From contig JAUIJG010000019.1 in NCBI GenBank assembly GCA_030431355.1, positions 1-23,316 of the forward strand: a DNA stretch of 23,316 nucleotides. Direction: 5' to 3'. Position numbers and translations under genes: made by a program. Within the stretch, counting starts at the first letter, position 1, and each line of letters opens with the position of its first letter. Under the pieces are notes generated by a model. The model was not told the origin of the DNA. It saw nothing but the letters and a program-made list of their open reading frames with translations, and ran no database searches. Source of the stretch: a bacterium (GTDB lineage: Bacteria; Cyanobacteriota; Vampirovibrionia; Obscuribacterales; Obscuribacteraceae). Shown here one piece after another: positions 16,536-23,316 of this stretch.

Positions 16536-17021
16536 CTAAAGAGTACGCCTCCAAACGGCGAAAGACTCCGGCAATAACTCTCCATAAGAATCATAAGCCG
16601 GTCCTATTAGTGTTGAGGGCGGCTGCTTGCTTAGCCAGTCATATTCGAAACGGCTCAGACATTCTAAGAATCCTTTATATGTAAAGGCATCTTCCACGCT
16701 CAAACACTTACGATTGCCTTCTCCCCTGGTCAGCACAACGGCAATACAGGCGGAGCGCCTGGTATCACTTATGGTGTCTATGATACGACTATCGAGATTG
16801 AAGGAGTTTCCAATCAACTCATACTTGCGCCCTGGCCAGGCCTGATTCGCCTTATAAGGAGACAATTTACTTTCATAGCCTTCGAAAAACTTAGGAGATG
16901 CCCTGTGTCCGCAATCCGGCAGCTCCGCATTGAATCCGCCAGCCTCTCGGGTGGTGCGCTCCAGACGCAATAGAAACAGCTCCACCTCCGTTGTAATCAC
17001 CGGTGCTTTGAGTTCAACCAT
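16536..17021 (-). CDS. Hypothetical protein, 161 residues
   Basis: I do not recognise this protein. It is soluble, with no signal peptide or membrane segment, has two cysteines in its central and C-terminal part (near RKCLSVEDAF and FLECLSRFE) and one in LPDCGHR, and is fairly rich in aromatic residues. ATG 17021 is preceded by AGGAGGGG at good spacing, one of the best ribosome-binding sequences in the window, which supports it as a real gene. It converges on rpiB with only 3 bases between stops. A segment, SACIAVVLTRGEGN, looks like a buried strand followed by a turn. No functional guess is justified. Confidence 0.72.
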   Translation of the reverse strand: MVELKAPVITTEVELFLLRLERTTREAGGFNAELPDCGHRASPKFFEGYESKLSPYKANQAWPGRKYELIGNSFNLDSRIIDTISDTRRSACIAVVLTRGEGNRKCLSVEDAFTYKGFLECLSRFEYDWLSKQPPSTLIGPAYDSYGELLPESFAVWRRTL

Positions 17022-17243
17022 GCGCTAAGCCCCCTCCTGACAAATACAAACCTTTCCTTAGAGAACTTTCCCTCTTGCTACGACCGATAAACCGGCACGA
17101 AAGCGGCATAAAGCCCCAGGAAAGAGCGAAAGTCAAAAGCCCATGGGAAATTAAAAGAGCATCCAGAAAGATTGAAAAAAACAAGAATTAATATGCCGCG
17201 GCTCGATACTATCAATGCCCAAACAAATAATCTGACATACTCT

Positions 17244-17279
17244 GATTTACTATCGGGCCATCTAACAAAGTAGTAAATC
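17244..17279 (+). promoter_or_regulatory. 9-bp inverted repeat just before the glycerate kinase start
   Basis: GATTTACTA (17244-17252) is perfectly matched by TAGTAAATC (17271-17279) around an 18-base loop, and a T-G wobble could add one more pair. The right arm ends 3 bases before the TTG at 17283, where a ribosome-binding sequence would be, so the stem could limit translation or be an operator. The rest of the 261-bp gap (17022-17282) holds no gene I can support. Confidence 0.35.
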
Positions 17280-17282
17280 GCC

Positions 17283-18437
17283 TTGAAAAACAATAGAGAC
17301 TTGCCGAAGAACTTTCTAATCGCTCCTTGTGCCTACAAAGGCACATTCTCCCCCCTGGAACTCTGCCAAGCCATTGCATTCGGTATCAAACGCGTGTTTC
17401 CTGCTGCCACCGCCCACTACTTCCCTCTAGCAGATGGTGGGGACGGTACCATCGAATCTCTTCACTACTTGCTGGAAGGAGAACTCAAGGCTACGAAGGT
17501 ACTTGGTCCAACGGACAAGATGGTCGACTGCCGATGGCTGCTGACTGAACAGAAGGGCTCAAATGGGAAAAGGGCTTTGGTGGAGCTTGCCTCCGCCAGC
17601 GGTATCGCTCACTTGGAAGGAGAGAACCTGGAGCCACTGCTCTCTCATACTAGAGGATGCGGACAGGTAATAAAAGAATGCCTGAATCAGGGTATTAAGG
17701 ACGTTTGTCTGACAGTGGGAGGCAGCGCCTCTACCGATGGTGGCACGGGAATCCTCTATGAATTAGGAGCCAGATTTCTGGATGAGCAGGGAAGAGAGCT
17801 CAAACCATGTGGAAAAAACCTCATAAAAATCTCCTCCATCGATACAGACAAGCTTGTGAAAACGCTGGAAGGAGTGAGTCTCACCGTTCTATGCGACGTA
17901 AACAATCCACTTTTCGGAGAGCATGGAGCCGCTTATGTTTACGGTCCCCAAAAAGGTGCTTCTCCTGATATTGTCGAGGAGCTCGACAGGGGTCTCAGAC
18001 ATTTCGCCTCCGTGATGGAAAAGACTACCGGTGTAAATGCCTCCGGAATCCCAGGGGCAGGAGCGGCGGGGGGAGTGCCTTTTGCTATGGTGTCTGTTCA
18101 AAACTCCGATAGCGTTAAACTGGTAAGTGGCTTCGAATGGTTCTCTGATGCCACCAACCTGGCGAACGCGGTGGAGAAAAATGATCTTGTTATCGGAGCC
18201 GAAGGTCATTTGGACTCTCAATCGCTACAAGGGAAAGCCATAGGCGAACTGGCTCATGTATGTGGGCAGAAGGAAACTCCTCTTTGGATAATACCGGCCA
18301 GAGCGGCAGCCGAGGTAAACTGGTCTGATTTCGGAATAGAAGCGGTGGAGGAAAGTGCTCAATCCCAAAGGGCGACTTTGCCAGACGTGGAGAGAGCCGC
18401 CACCAACTTGTGCCGAAAACTTAAATCAGAAAACTAA
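17283..18437 (+). CDS. glxK: Glycerate kinase, GlxK/GarK type
   Basis: The enzyme phosphorylates D-glycerate (in this family usually to 2-phosphoglycerate), feeding glycolysis from glyoxylate or glucarate breakdown. Signatures are FLIAPCAYKGTFSP at the N-terminus (usually APDSFKGS), FPLADGGDGTIE, ALVELASASGIAHL, TRGCGQVIKECL, VGGSASTDGGTGILYELGA, LCDVNNPLFGEHGAAYVYGP and GAGAAGGVPFAM. The length of about 384 residues is normal. The start is uncertain: TTG 17283 and TTG 17301 are both possible, and neither has a good ribosome-binding sequence; 17301 is closer to the family start. The Asp-to-Cys change in the first motif is unusual but not at a residue known to me as essential. The stop directly abuts the stop of the opposing LysM gene. 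Confidence 0.92.
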   Translation: MKNNRDLPKNFLIAPCAYKGTFSPLELCQAIAFGIKRVFPAATAHYFPLADGGDGTIESLHYLLEGELKATKVLGPTDKMVDCRWLLTEQKGSNGKRALVELASASGIAHLEGENLEPLLSHTRGCGQVIKECLNQGIKDVCLTVGGSASTDGGTGILYELGARFLDEQGRELKPCGKNLIKISSIDTDKLVKTLEGVSLTVLCDVNNPLFGEHGAAYVYGPQKGASPDIVEELDRGLRHFASVMEKTTGVNASGIPGAGAAGGVPFAMVSVQNSDSVKLVSGFEWFSDATNLANAVEKNDLVIGAEGHLDSQSLQGKAIGELAHVCGQKETPLWIIPARAAAEVNWSDFGIEAVEESAQSQRATLPDVERAATNLCRKLKSEN

Positions 18438-20849
18438 TTACTTCTTACCGTTCAAAATATTGGTCAGGTCGCCGTACAAGCCTGCTGCGGAGACAACACC
18501 TTTGTTACCACTATTTATGGTGGCAGCCTGGGCGGACCCGGGACCAGCCGGAATTGGCTGAGAATTATTTGGTATGACCGGCAATCCAGTTTGAGTAGCA
18601 GGCATCGCCTGGGAGATTGTGGGCTTAAAAGCTTGCATTAATCCAGGAGCAGGTTGGCTGGGAATGAATTCATGGCTTATCTCAGGAGCTTCGGTCTCCA
18701 TGGGCTCCAGGGACTCTCGCCCATAGGACTCAGTCTGGGTAGCGCCGTTCATGCTTTCAGTATTTGCGGCAGGACCCGGGTCGTTAAAGGTCTCCGCCAT
18801 AGAATTCTCACCGGCTGCGTCAACGGGAGGGGTATTGGTCATCTCCTGTCCGGTTGGGGTCATCGGTTGATTGGCGGCATTGGAGAGAGCGGTACCGGTC
18901 GGGTCAGCCTGGGGCAGACTCAACTGTTGACCAGGATGAATGAGACTGGGATTGGAGCCGATCACATTCTGATTCAGGCTGTAGATATCACCCCACTGAT
19001 GACCTTCACCGAGGAAATGCTCAGAGATGTCCCAGAGGTTGTCTCCGGGTTGGACTGTATATGTTGTAGCACCATTTTGGGCAATATCAGCCATCTGACC
19101 GGGAAGTTCTATTGTGGTTCCGGGATAAATAAGATCCGGGTTGGAGCCGAGAACATCCTGGTTATGCTGAAAAATCTCCTGCCATTTAACGCCGTCACCG
19201 AGATGATCTCTGGCTATGTTCCAGAGGTTGTCCCCTTTCTGAACGGTGTAAGAGACCATTTCTCCGGAACTTTCAACCATATCCGGCTGTTTGGCGTCGG
19301 CAAGAAGTTTATGGTCATTGCCGGTCTCACTGCTATGAGCGGCTCTGTGAGCTGGTTTATGCTCAACTTTATGGTCCGCATGGGAGCGATGATGCCCGTG
19401 AGAGGTTGCTTTTTGAGAGTGGCCGGCAGCGGAATGCCCGTGAGAAGAAGTCTGTTGTGCCTGGGTATTAGCATGGGAAGCTGTAGGAGCCGGTTTGCTC
19501 AAGGTTGTCGGCTGTACTTTCTGGGGAGCGTTGACCCCATCAAGGGTAAGTTGTTTGGCTTTCAATCCACCTATCTGCCCGGCGGCATCGGAAGCGCCCG
19601 GGTCAACATCCAGAGCAGTTTTAAGACGTTCGCCTGCGTCAGAGATAGTAGGACCGAAAGATTTGGCGGAGTTATCCATTGCCAATAACTGTCTCTGACC
19701 GAGTTGATCTGAGACAGCACCGGAAGGACCAAGGTCCGGAGCCAGAGTTTGACCAAGATCTCCGGAGCCACCGTAATTGAATCCGGCTGGTTCAACCGAA
19801 CCGGCTTTGCCAAGAAGACCCTGACCAAATTCGCCAACCTGGTAGTTGTTACCCAAAACCGAGTTGATGTTATTGTTCACACCGGCAAGATTGACGGAAG
19901 AATTATTTAAACCATTAGTAGTTGCGACGCTCGCCGTATTCGAATTGGCGGGTCCAAGACGTATTGAGGTTCCGCCTATCTTGTCCGAGAACAACCTTGA
20001 ATTGCCGGCAATCTGGTTCGACACGGCAGAGTCGGTCATTCCGGGTCCGGAAAGTATGCCGGCAGGTTGACCGGCCGCTCCTCCGGGAGCCCCTTCGAAG
20101 ACAGCCTTATTTAAGGATGCGGTGCCATTAACATTGAATTGACTGCGGAAGGAAGCAAAATCTTTAACTCCCATCGTGGAGACCGGGGCATTACCAAGAG
20201 ACAGATTTAGTTTATGGGAAAGCAAGTCCGAAGTAAGCATCGGCTGACCCAGACCATTAAGAGTAGAAAATATAGGAGCATTCCCTGGAAGTATTGAAAG
20301 ACTCAGGGGCATGTGATGAACGCCCTGACTTATGGCGGAATATACTTGAGCGCCGAGAAATGCCGGATTTAAAAGATCGAATATAGAAGTCTGAGAGAAG
20401 AAGAAGTTAGAGAAGAATTCAAAGAATGAATTGAGTAAGCCCATGGCTCCAGGCATTCTCATGATCATCTGAATCAAGGGAGAGATAGGTTCATTGGCTC
20501 CTGCCACAAGACCGACCAGAGCCTGGGACTCAGATCCCGGCATGATGGGAGCGGCAAAGGCTGCCGACTCAGCGCCTGTGGGTAGCGGAACAGACATGGC
20601 TGCAGACTCAGCGCCGGATGGCATCATCGCTCCGGAGAAGTCGATCTGACCGCCCAGGGCGTTAGCCGCCTGGCCTCCGCCGTCGCCGGCGAAGAAATTG
20701 TGGGCACTGCTGACGTCTCCAGGATGGCTGAGTTGACCTTCCACCGAAGCAGACAAGCCGGCACCGCCCAGTTCATGGGTGCCGGTGGCCGGAGTGGAAG
20801 CGATATCGCCTCCTGCTTGACCGATTGATTGTTGCGGCTGAAAGTTCAT
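18438..20849 (-). CDS. Large cysteine-free double-LysM protein with His-rich segment
   Basis: Two LysM domains, which bind N-acetylglucosamine in peptidoglycan, lie at about 532-584 (YTVQKGDNLWNIARDHLG ... IYPGTTIELP) and 596-647 (YTVQPGDNLWDISEHFLG ... IHPGQQLSLP). Before them a flexible segment (459-513) holds 13 histidines in 55 residues, with clusters such as SHGHHRSHADH. The N-terminal half is Gly/Ala/Asn-rich, with tandem PxGAESAA-like units (77-110) and a hydrophobic patch rich in Phe (about 124-190). After the LysM pair comes a Pro/Gln/Thr-rich tail. There is no signal peptide, no lipobox and no cysteine in 803 residues. The ribosome-binding sequence before ATG 20849 is weak. A wall-binding or structural role is inferred from LysM only; the export route is unclear. 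Confidence 0.85.
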   Translation of the reverse strand: MNFQPQQSIGQAGGDIASTPATGTHELGGAGLSASVEGQLSHPGDVSSAHNFFAGDGGGQAANALGGQIDFSGAMMPSGAESAAMSVPLPTGAESAAFAAPIMPGSESQALVGLVAGANEPISPLIQMIMRMPGAMGLLNSFFEFFSNFFFSQTSIFDLLNPAFLGAQVYSAISQGVHHMPLSLSILPGNAPIFSTLNGLGQPMLTSDLLSHKLNLSLGNAPVSTMGVKDFASFRSQFNVNGTASLNKAVFEGAPGGAAGQPAGILSGPGMTDSAVSNQIAGNSRLFSDKIGGTSIRLGPANSNTASVATTNGLNNSSVNLAGVNNNINSVLGNNYQVGEFGQGLLGKAGSVEPAGFNYGGSGDLGQTLAPDLGPSGAVSDQLGQRQLLAMDNSAKSFGPTISDAGERLKTALDVDPGASDAAGQIGGLKAKQLTLDGVNAPQKVQPTTLSKPAPTASHANTQAQQTSSHGHSAAGHSQKATSHGHHRSHADHKVEHKPAHRAAHSSETGNDHKLLADAKQPDMVESSGEMVSYTVQKGDNLWNIARDHLGDGVKWQEIFQHNQDVLGSNPDLIYPGTTIELPGQMADIAQNGATTYTVQPGDNLWDISEHFLGEGHQWGDIYSLNQNVIGSNPSLIHPGQQLSLPQADPTGTALSNAANQPMTPTGQEMTNTPPVDAAGENSMAETFNDPGPAANTESMNGATQTESYGRESLEPMETEAPEISHEFIPSQPAPGLMQAFKPTISQAMPATQTGLPVIPNNSQPIPAGPGSAQAATINSGNKGVVSAAGLYGDLTNILNGKK
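18909..19256 (-). repeat. Tandem LysM coding repeats
   Basis: LysM copy 1 is 19256-19098 and copy 2 is 19064-18909. Shared features are YTVQxGDNLW, an LGxGxxWxxI centre, N-Q-(D/N)-V-(L/I)-GSNP and a closing PG(T/Q)x(I/L)xLP. The spacing between them is 11 residues. Confidence 0.85.
19311..19475 (-). other. Histidine-rich segment of the LysM protein
   Basis: Codons 459-513 encode 13 His among Ser, Ala, Lys and Gly, just ahead of the LysM domains. Such segments can bind nickel, zinc or copper, or act as a pH-dependent linker. This is composition only; no defined metal site is visible. Confidence 0.6.
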
Positions 20850-20878
20850 CTGTTACCGTTTCCGCCGGGCTATCCTCG

Positions 20879-20918
20879 TCTAATCTTGGTTCAATGAGAC
20901 CCGGCTTGACTCTAATCT
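20879..20918. promoter_or_regulatory. Direct repeat TCTAATCT x2, 32 bp apart, upstream of the LysM gene
   Basis: TCTAATCT occurs at 20879-20886 and 20911-20918, about three helical turns apart, 30-70 bases upstream of the LysM start in the 263-bp divergent gap. It may be a pair of activator sites. The gap also holds AACTTG/CAAGTT (21017-21034), a 6-bp dyad. No clear promoter for either flanking gene was found. Confidence 0.2.
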
Positions 20919-21112
20919 ACATCCCCCGGTCGGAGTGAGCCATGGGAGAATTCCCACTGGAGCAAAATTAATGTTGCGGCTATTACGATACTGACATCGA
21001 ATACTTTCTAAAAAAGAACTTGCCAAAACAAGTTAAAATACGCCGGAAGATACTCTAAAAGAAGCTCTGAGCCAAAAGTTCAACACAGTTCTCTATAAGA
21101 TCAGGAAATTTT

Positions 21113-22315
21113 ATGTATAAACTAGACCGCCGATCCACTATGGCCGCCACAATCCTGTCCGTAACCGGCACCTTCACGACAGTTATGTTCGGACCGGCAG
21201 AAAAGGTCCTGGCTCAGCCCGCTTCCCCGCCTGCCGAGACAACCGCAGCTCCAGTCAGTCTTGCCGGTATTCGCCTGAATCAATTGGGCAAGGCTTACCG
21301 GGTCAGTCCCGGCTCGGAATCCTGGCGACAATTCCTCAATGAGTTCAAACAGTATCTCAGCCAGGCCAACGTAGCCAGTAGCGGCGGCAGCAAGATCATA
21401 AAAGAGAACCCCACCCTGAAAGATCTCGACGTAAAGCTTCTCGATGTGGGTGGTGGCAGAATCTGGTTTTTCCCTAAAGGACAGGACAAATCGATACTCT
21501 TTTTACAGATCGGCACCAGCGTTGAGACGATAGAATACCCGGCCAATATAAATCTCAACGACGCCAGACTGGTTCGGTCAGTAACCACCACCACCAAAGT
21601 CGTGAAGGTTGGCAGAAGACGAATTCAGAAAAAAGTGGTGAGCGCGTCAGGTCCCAGATATCTAATATTGGCTGGCAATAATCGCCTGAGTGGACGAATC
21701 TGGTTGCAAGCATTTAAGCCCTATAACGGAGCCTGGATTGTCACCAATGACCCATTTTCAGCCATTCCGCCATATCTATTGAACAATGTCTCGGGCACCG
21801 TCACTTTCGCCGGCAACAACATTGTCCTGGCCGTATCCGCATCGGACAGTAAAGACAGCAAACTCCCTAAACCGAACTCTACCTCCTATGGCATAACTCT
21901 GGTAGCAAACGGAGGCAAGTACAGCCTGGCTGGAGCCACTAACAGCAGCCAGCCTTCATCGATCATCACTCAGTTTGTGCAATGCCTGAGGAATAATCGA
22001 GTCGACCTGGCCAAAGCCTGGCTCCACGATCCGACACTTATCTCGATACCAAAATATATCGACCTGATAGGGCACAAATCAGATCCGGCATACAAGCTTG
22101 TGGCCATGGCAACACCCAAAACCGGTGGTCCCAGGTTCAGACTGGTAACCCATCGTAAGCACGACCTCATAATCGATGTGGGAAGCAAATATAATCGACT
22201 AGCTATCAAGGCGCTTTTCATCGCCCCTCCGGATCCCCTGGCCGACAAATTATCGGGGACCAGCATAGGTCCTGCTCCCGTTCAAAATCCGCCCCAGACC
22301 GAGACCAAGGGCTAA
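21113..22315 (+). CDS. Exported protein of unknown function, 400 residues
   Basis: I recognise no family. The N-terminus looks like a signal peptide: MYKLDRRS, a moderately hydrophobic stretch (about 10-26) and VLAQPAS as a possible cleavage region near residue 35. The mature part starts with a Pro/Ala/Thr linker, then a helical region (about 65-95), then beta-rich sequence with a TTTTKVVKVGRRRIQKKVV segment that looks like a positively charged hairpin. A final domain (about 285-375) has a helical start, FVQCLRNNRVDLAKAWL, and a Pro/Gln/Thr tail. AGGAAA before ATG 21113 supports the start. It is divergent from the LysM gene, so both may concern the cell surface, but that is inference from position. 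Confidence 0.72.
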   Translation: MYKLDRRSTMAATILSVTGTFTTVMFGPAEKVLAQPASPPAETTAAPVSLAGIRLNQLGKAYRVSPGSESWRQFLNEFKQYLSQANVASSGGSKIIKENPTLKDLDVKLLDVGGGRIWFFPKGQDKSILFLQIGTSVETIEYPANINLNDARLVRSVTTTTKVVKVGRRRIQKKVVSASGPRYLILAGNNRLSGRIWLQAFKPYNGAWIVTNDPFSAIPPYLLNNVSGTVTFAGNNIVLAVSASDSKDSKLPKPNSTSYGITLVANGGKYSLAGATNSSQPSSIITQFVQCLRNNRVDLAKAWLHDPTLISIPKYIDLIGHKSDPAYKLVAMATPKTGGPRFRLVTHRKHDLIIDVGSKYNRLAIKALFIAPPDPLADKLSGTSIGPAPVQNPPQTETKG

Positions 22316-22379
22316 AAACGGGAATATAAACCATTGAGAATGCCATCACCAGAGAAATAAAGAACTTCCAGGAAAAACA

Positions 22380-23316
22380 TTGCCTCAGTCACAAACAAGT
22401 TCGAATATCCCCAAAAGAAAGTTCGAGACTGACAAAGAGATTCTTATAGAAGAGAAGAAATACTATGGCGCCTCCCAAACGTTTCTTACATATTCTTACC
22501 GCGAGGATCTGATCGCCCAGCTGGATAGATTGATCGACTCTGGCAAATCCGTCGATGGCTTGATAATTGACCTGATGCAAACAGGCTTTTCACTCCCCAT
22601 GGAGACCATGGTCAAGTTCGCTCAATACGCCAAGAGACTTCTCAAATCAAACGGTGTACTGCTCTTTGTCAAAGCCGACGGAGCCGTGACCCTCACGAAA
22701 GACAACACCACCGGTGGCTTGATTCTCAATGTCTACGACAGTCCCTTCGGAATCTTCGCCCGCCATCCTCTCCTGGCCGACTATGTCTGTGCCACGGTTT
22801 CAGGCATCGACAGGAGACGCTTGCGGGGTGGCGGTAGTACCCTGGCCACCCATATTCTCTACAACTCAATTCCAGTATTGACGGAAGCGGGAAGAGGAAT
22901 AAAAGACGACTTTTCTCTGCCGGCGCCCCAGAATTGGGTTTTGCAGCTGGTGGACGATTATGCTTCCATCGAGTCCATCGTAAGGTCCCTGGAAGCGAAG
23001 AATCAAATCCCCATGGATGAAACCCTGCGAATGCTTCAAGAGCTTGAGTCTCAGCGTTTCATCTTTCCTCTTTTTACGAGAATTCAATTTCTCTCCAATT
23101 GCTACCATAACCGCAAACGTTTCAGGCTGGGACGATATATGGTGGCCTCAGGAATCATCAATGAATCGCAGCTTCAGGAGCTTTTGGAGCAGCAGCAGGA
23201 GGAGGGGTTCGGAAAGTCCCAGAAGTCTTATCTCGGACTTCTCGCGGTCAAGGCTGGCTACATCAATACCCGAGAACTTGAGACCCTCCTCGATGATCAG
23301 TTTTTGTACGGCGGAT
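22380..23316 (+). CDS. Protein with winged-helix-like and MshEN-like regions (3' end missing)
   Basis: The frame is open from 22338 to the window end. TTG 22380 is the likely start because AGGA stands 6 bases upstream and no ATG occurs until residue 66; 312 residues are visible. Residues about 30-110 form an alpha/beta region (DGLIIDLMQTGFSLP, NGVLLFVKADG) resembling the opening part of a DUF4388 or receiver-like fold. Residues about 193-231 (YASIESIVRSLEAKNQIPMD then LRMLQELESQRFIF) look like the small winged helix that often follows DUF4388. From 249, RLGRYMVASGIINESQLQELL and YLGLLAVKAGYINTRELETLL form two MshEN-type half-repeats, as in the N-terminus of GspE/PilB ATPases, where they bind c-di-GMP. 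The assignments are by pattern only. It may be a two-component or type IV pilus regulator. Confidence 0.68.
   Translation, partial: MPQSQTSSNIPKRKFETDKEILIEEKKYYGASQTFLTYSYREDLIAQLDRLIDSGKSVDGLIIDLMQTGFSLPMETMVKFAQYAKRLLKSNGVLLFVKADGAVTLTKDNTTGGLILNVYDSPFGIFARHPLLADYVCATVSGIDRRRLRGGGSTLATHILYNSIPVLTEAGRGIKDDFSLPAPQNWVLQLVDDYASIESIVRSLEAKNQIPMDETLRMLQELESQRFIFPLFTRIQFLSNCYHNRKRFRLGRYMVASGIINESQLQELLEQQQEEGFGKSQKSYLGLLAVKAGYINTRELETLLDDQFLYGG

Noticed and set aside
17078..17293. 71-codon hydrophobic - strand frame in the gap before glycerate kinase
   Set aside because: Aromatic-rich and membrane-like, but it runs over the glycerate kinase start and the inverted repeat and has no clear ribosome-binding site; most likely chance.
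18654..19688. 344-codon + strand open frame opposite the LysM gene
   Set aside because: It is antisense to the clear LysM domains; its composition is unlike a real protein.
21017..21034. AACTTG/CAAGTT dyad as a - strand terminator
   Set aside because: On the - strand a T-run follows, but no - strand gene lies upstream to be terminated, and the stem is short and AT-rich.
1..23316. Insertion sequences, phage genes, CRISPR arrays, tRNA or rRNA genes
   Set aside because: I looked for transposase motifs, spaced identical repeats and tRNA-like cloverleaf sequences on both strands and saw none.

Overview
The window is bacterial chromosomal DNA, tightly coded on both strands, with mid-range base composition and no mobile element, CRISPR array, rRNA or tRNA that I could see. 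Core genes (Sua5-type tRNA modification, metK, argS, rpiB, glycerate kinase, a GH3/NagZ-type glycosidase) sit beside large, poorly characterised cell-envelope or structural proteins. Taxonomy cannot be fixed from this alone. FHA/cyclase signalling, a bilin-producing-type heme oxygenase, an MshEN-like protein and very large repeat proteins would fit a deep-branching lineage such as the non-photosynthetic relatives of Cyanobacteria, but that is a guess. TTG starts are common: metK, the GH3 gene, probably glycerate kinase, and the last gene.

Left part (1-6123). The 3' end of a Sua5-family gene overlaps a heme oxygenase gene by 8 bp (+ strand). Facing them on the - strand is a run read right to left: metK, then after a promoter-like gap an FHA-adenylate/guanylate cyclase, a GH3 beta-N-acetylhexosaminidase, a 78-residue membrane protein and a 36-residue membrane protein. 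The cyclase, GH3 and 78-residue genes are close enough to be one operon, joining second-messenger signalling to peptidoglycan recycling.

Middle (6124-11505, + strand). A compact stress-response cassette comes first: an ECF sigma factor, a membrane anti-sigma factor with three tandem anti-sigma-type repeats (only the third keeps the zinc ligands), and an exported Spy/CpxP/ZraP-like helical protein with a CGHC motif. The layout matches sigma/anti-sigma/periplasmic-sensor systems of the CnrYXH kind. argS follows, then a structured leader and a WYL-domain protein without a helix-turn-helix.

Right part (11506-23316). A 1400-residue protein on the - strand has an acidic disordered head, three copies of one module (A) and five copies of another (B). 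The B copies look like NlpC/P60-type folds without catalytic residues. Next come rpiB (+), an unrecognised 161-residue protein (-), glycerate kinase (+), an 803-residue double-LysM protein with a His-rich segment (-), a secreted 400-residue protein of unknown function (+), and an incomplete gene with an MshEN-like region running off the end. The 1400- and 803-residue proteins both lack any cysteine, signal peptide or obvious anchor. I judge this pair and the triple-repeat anti-sigma cassette the likeliest places for undescribed biology.
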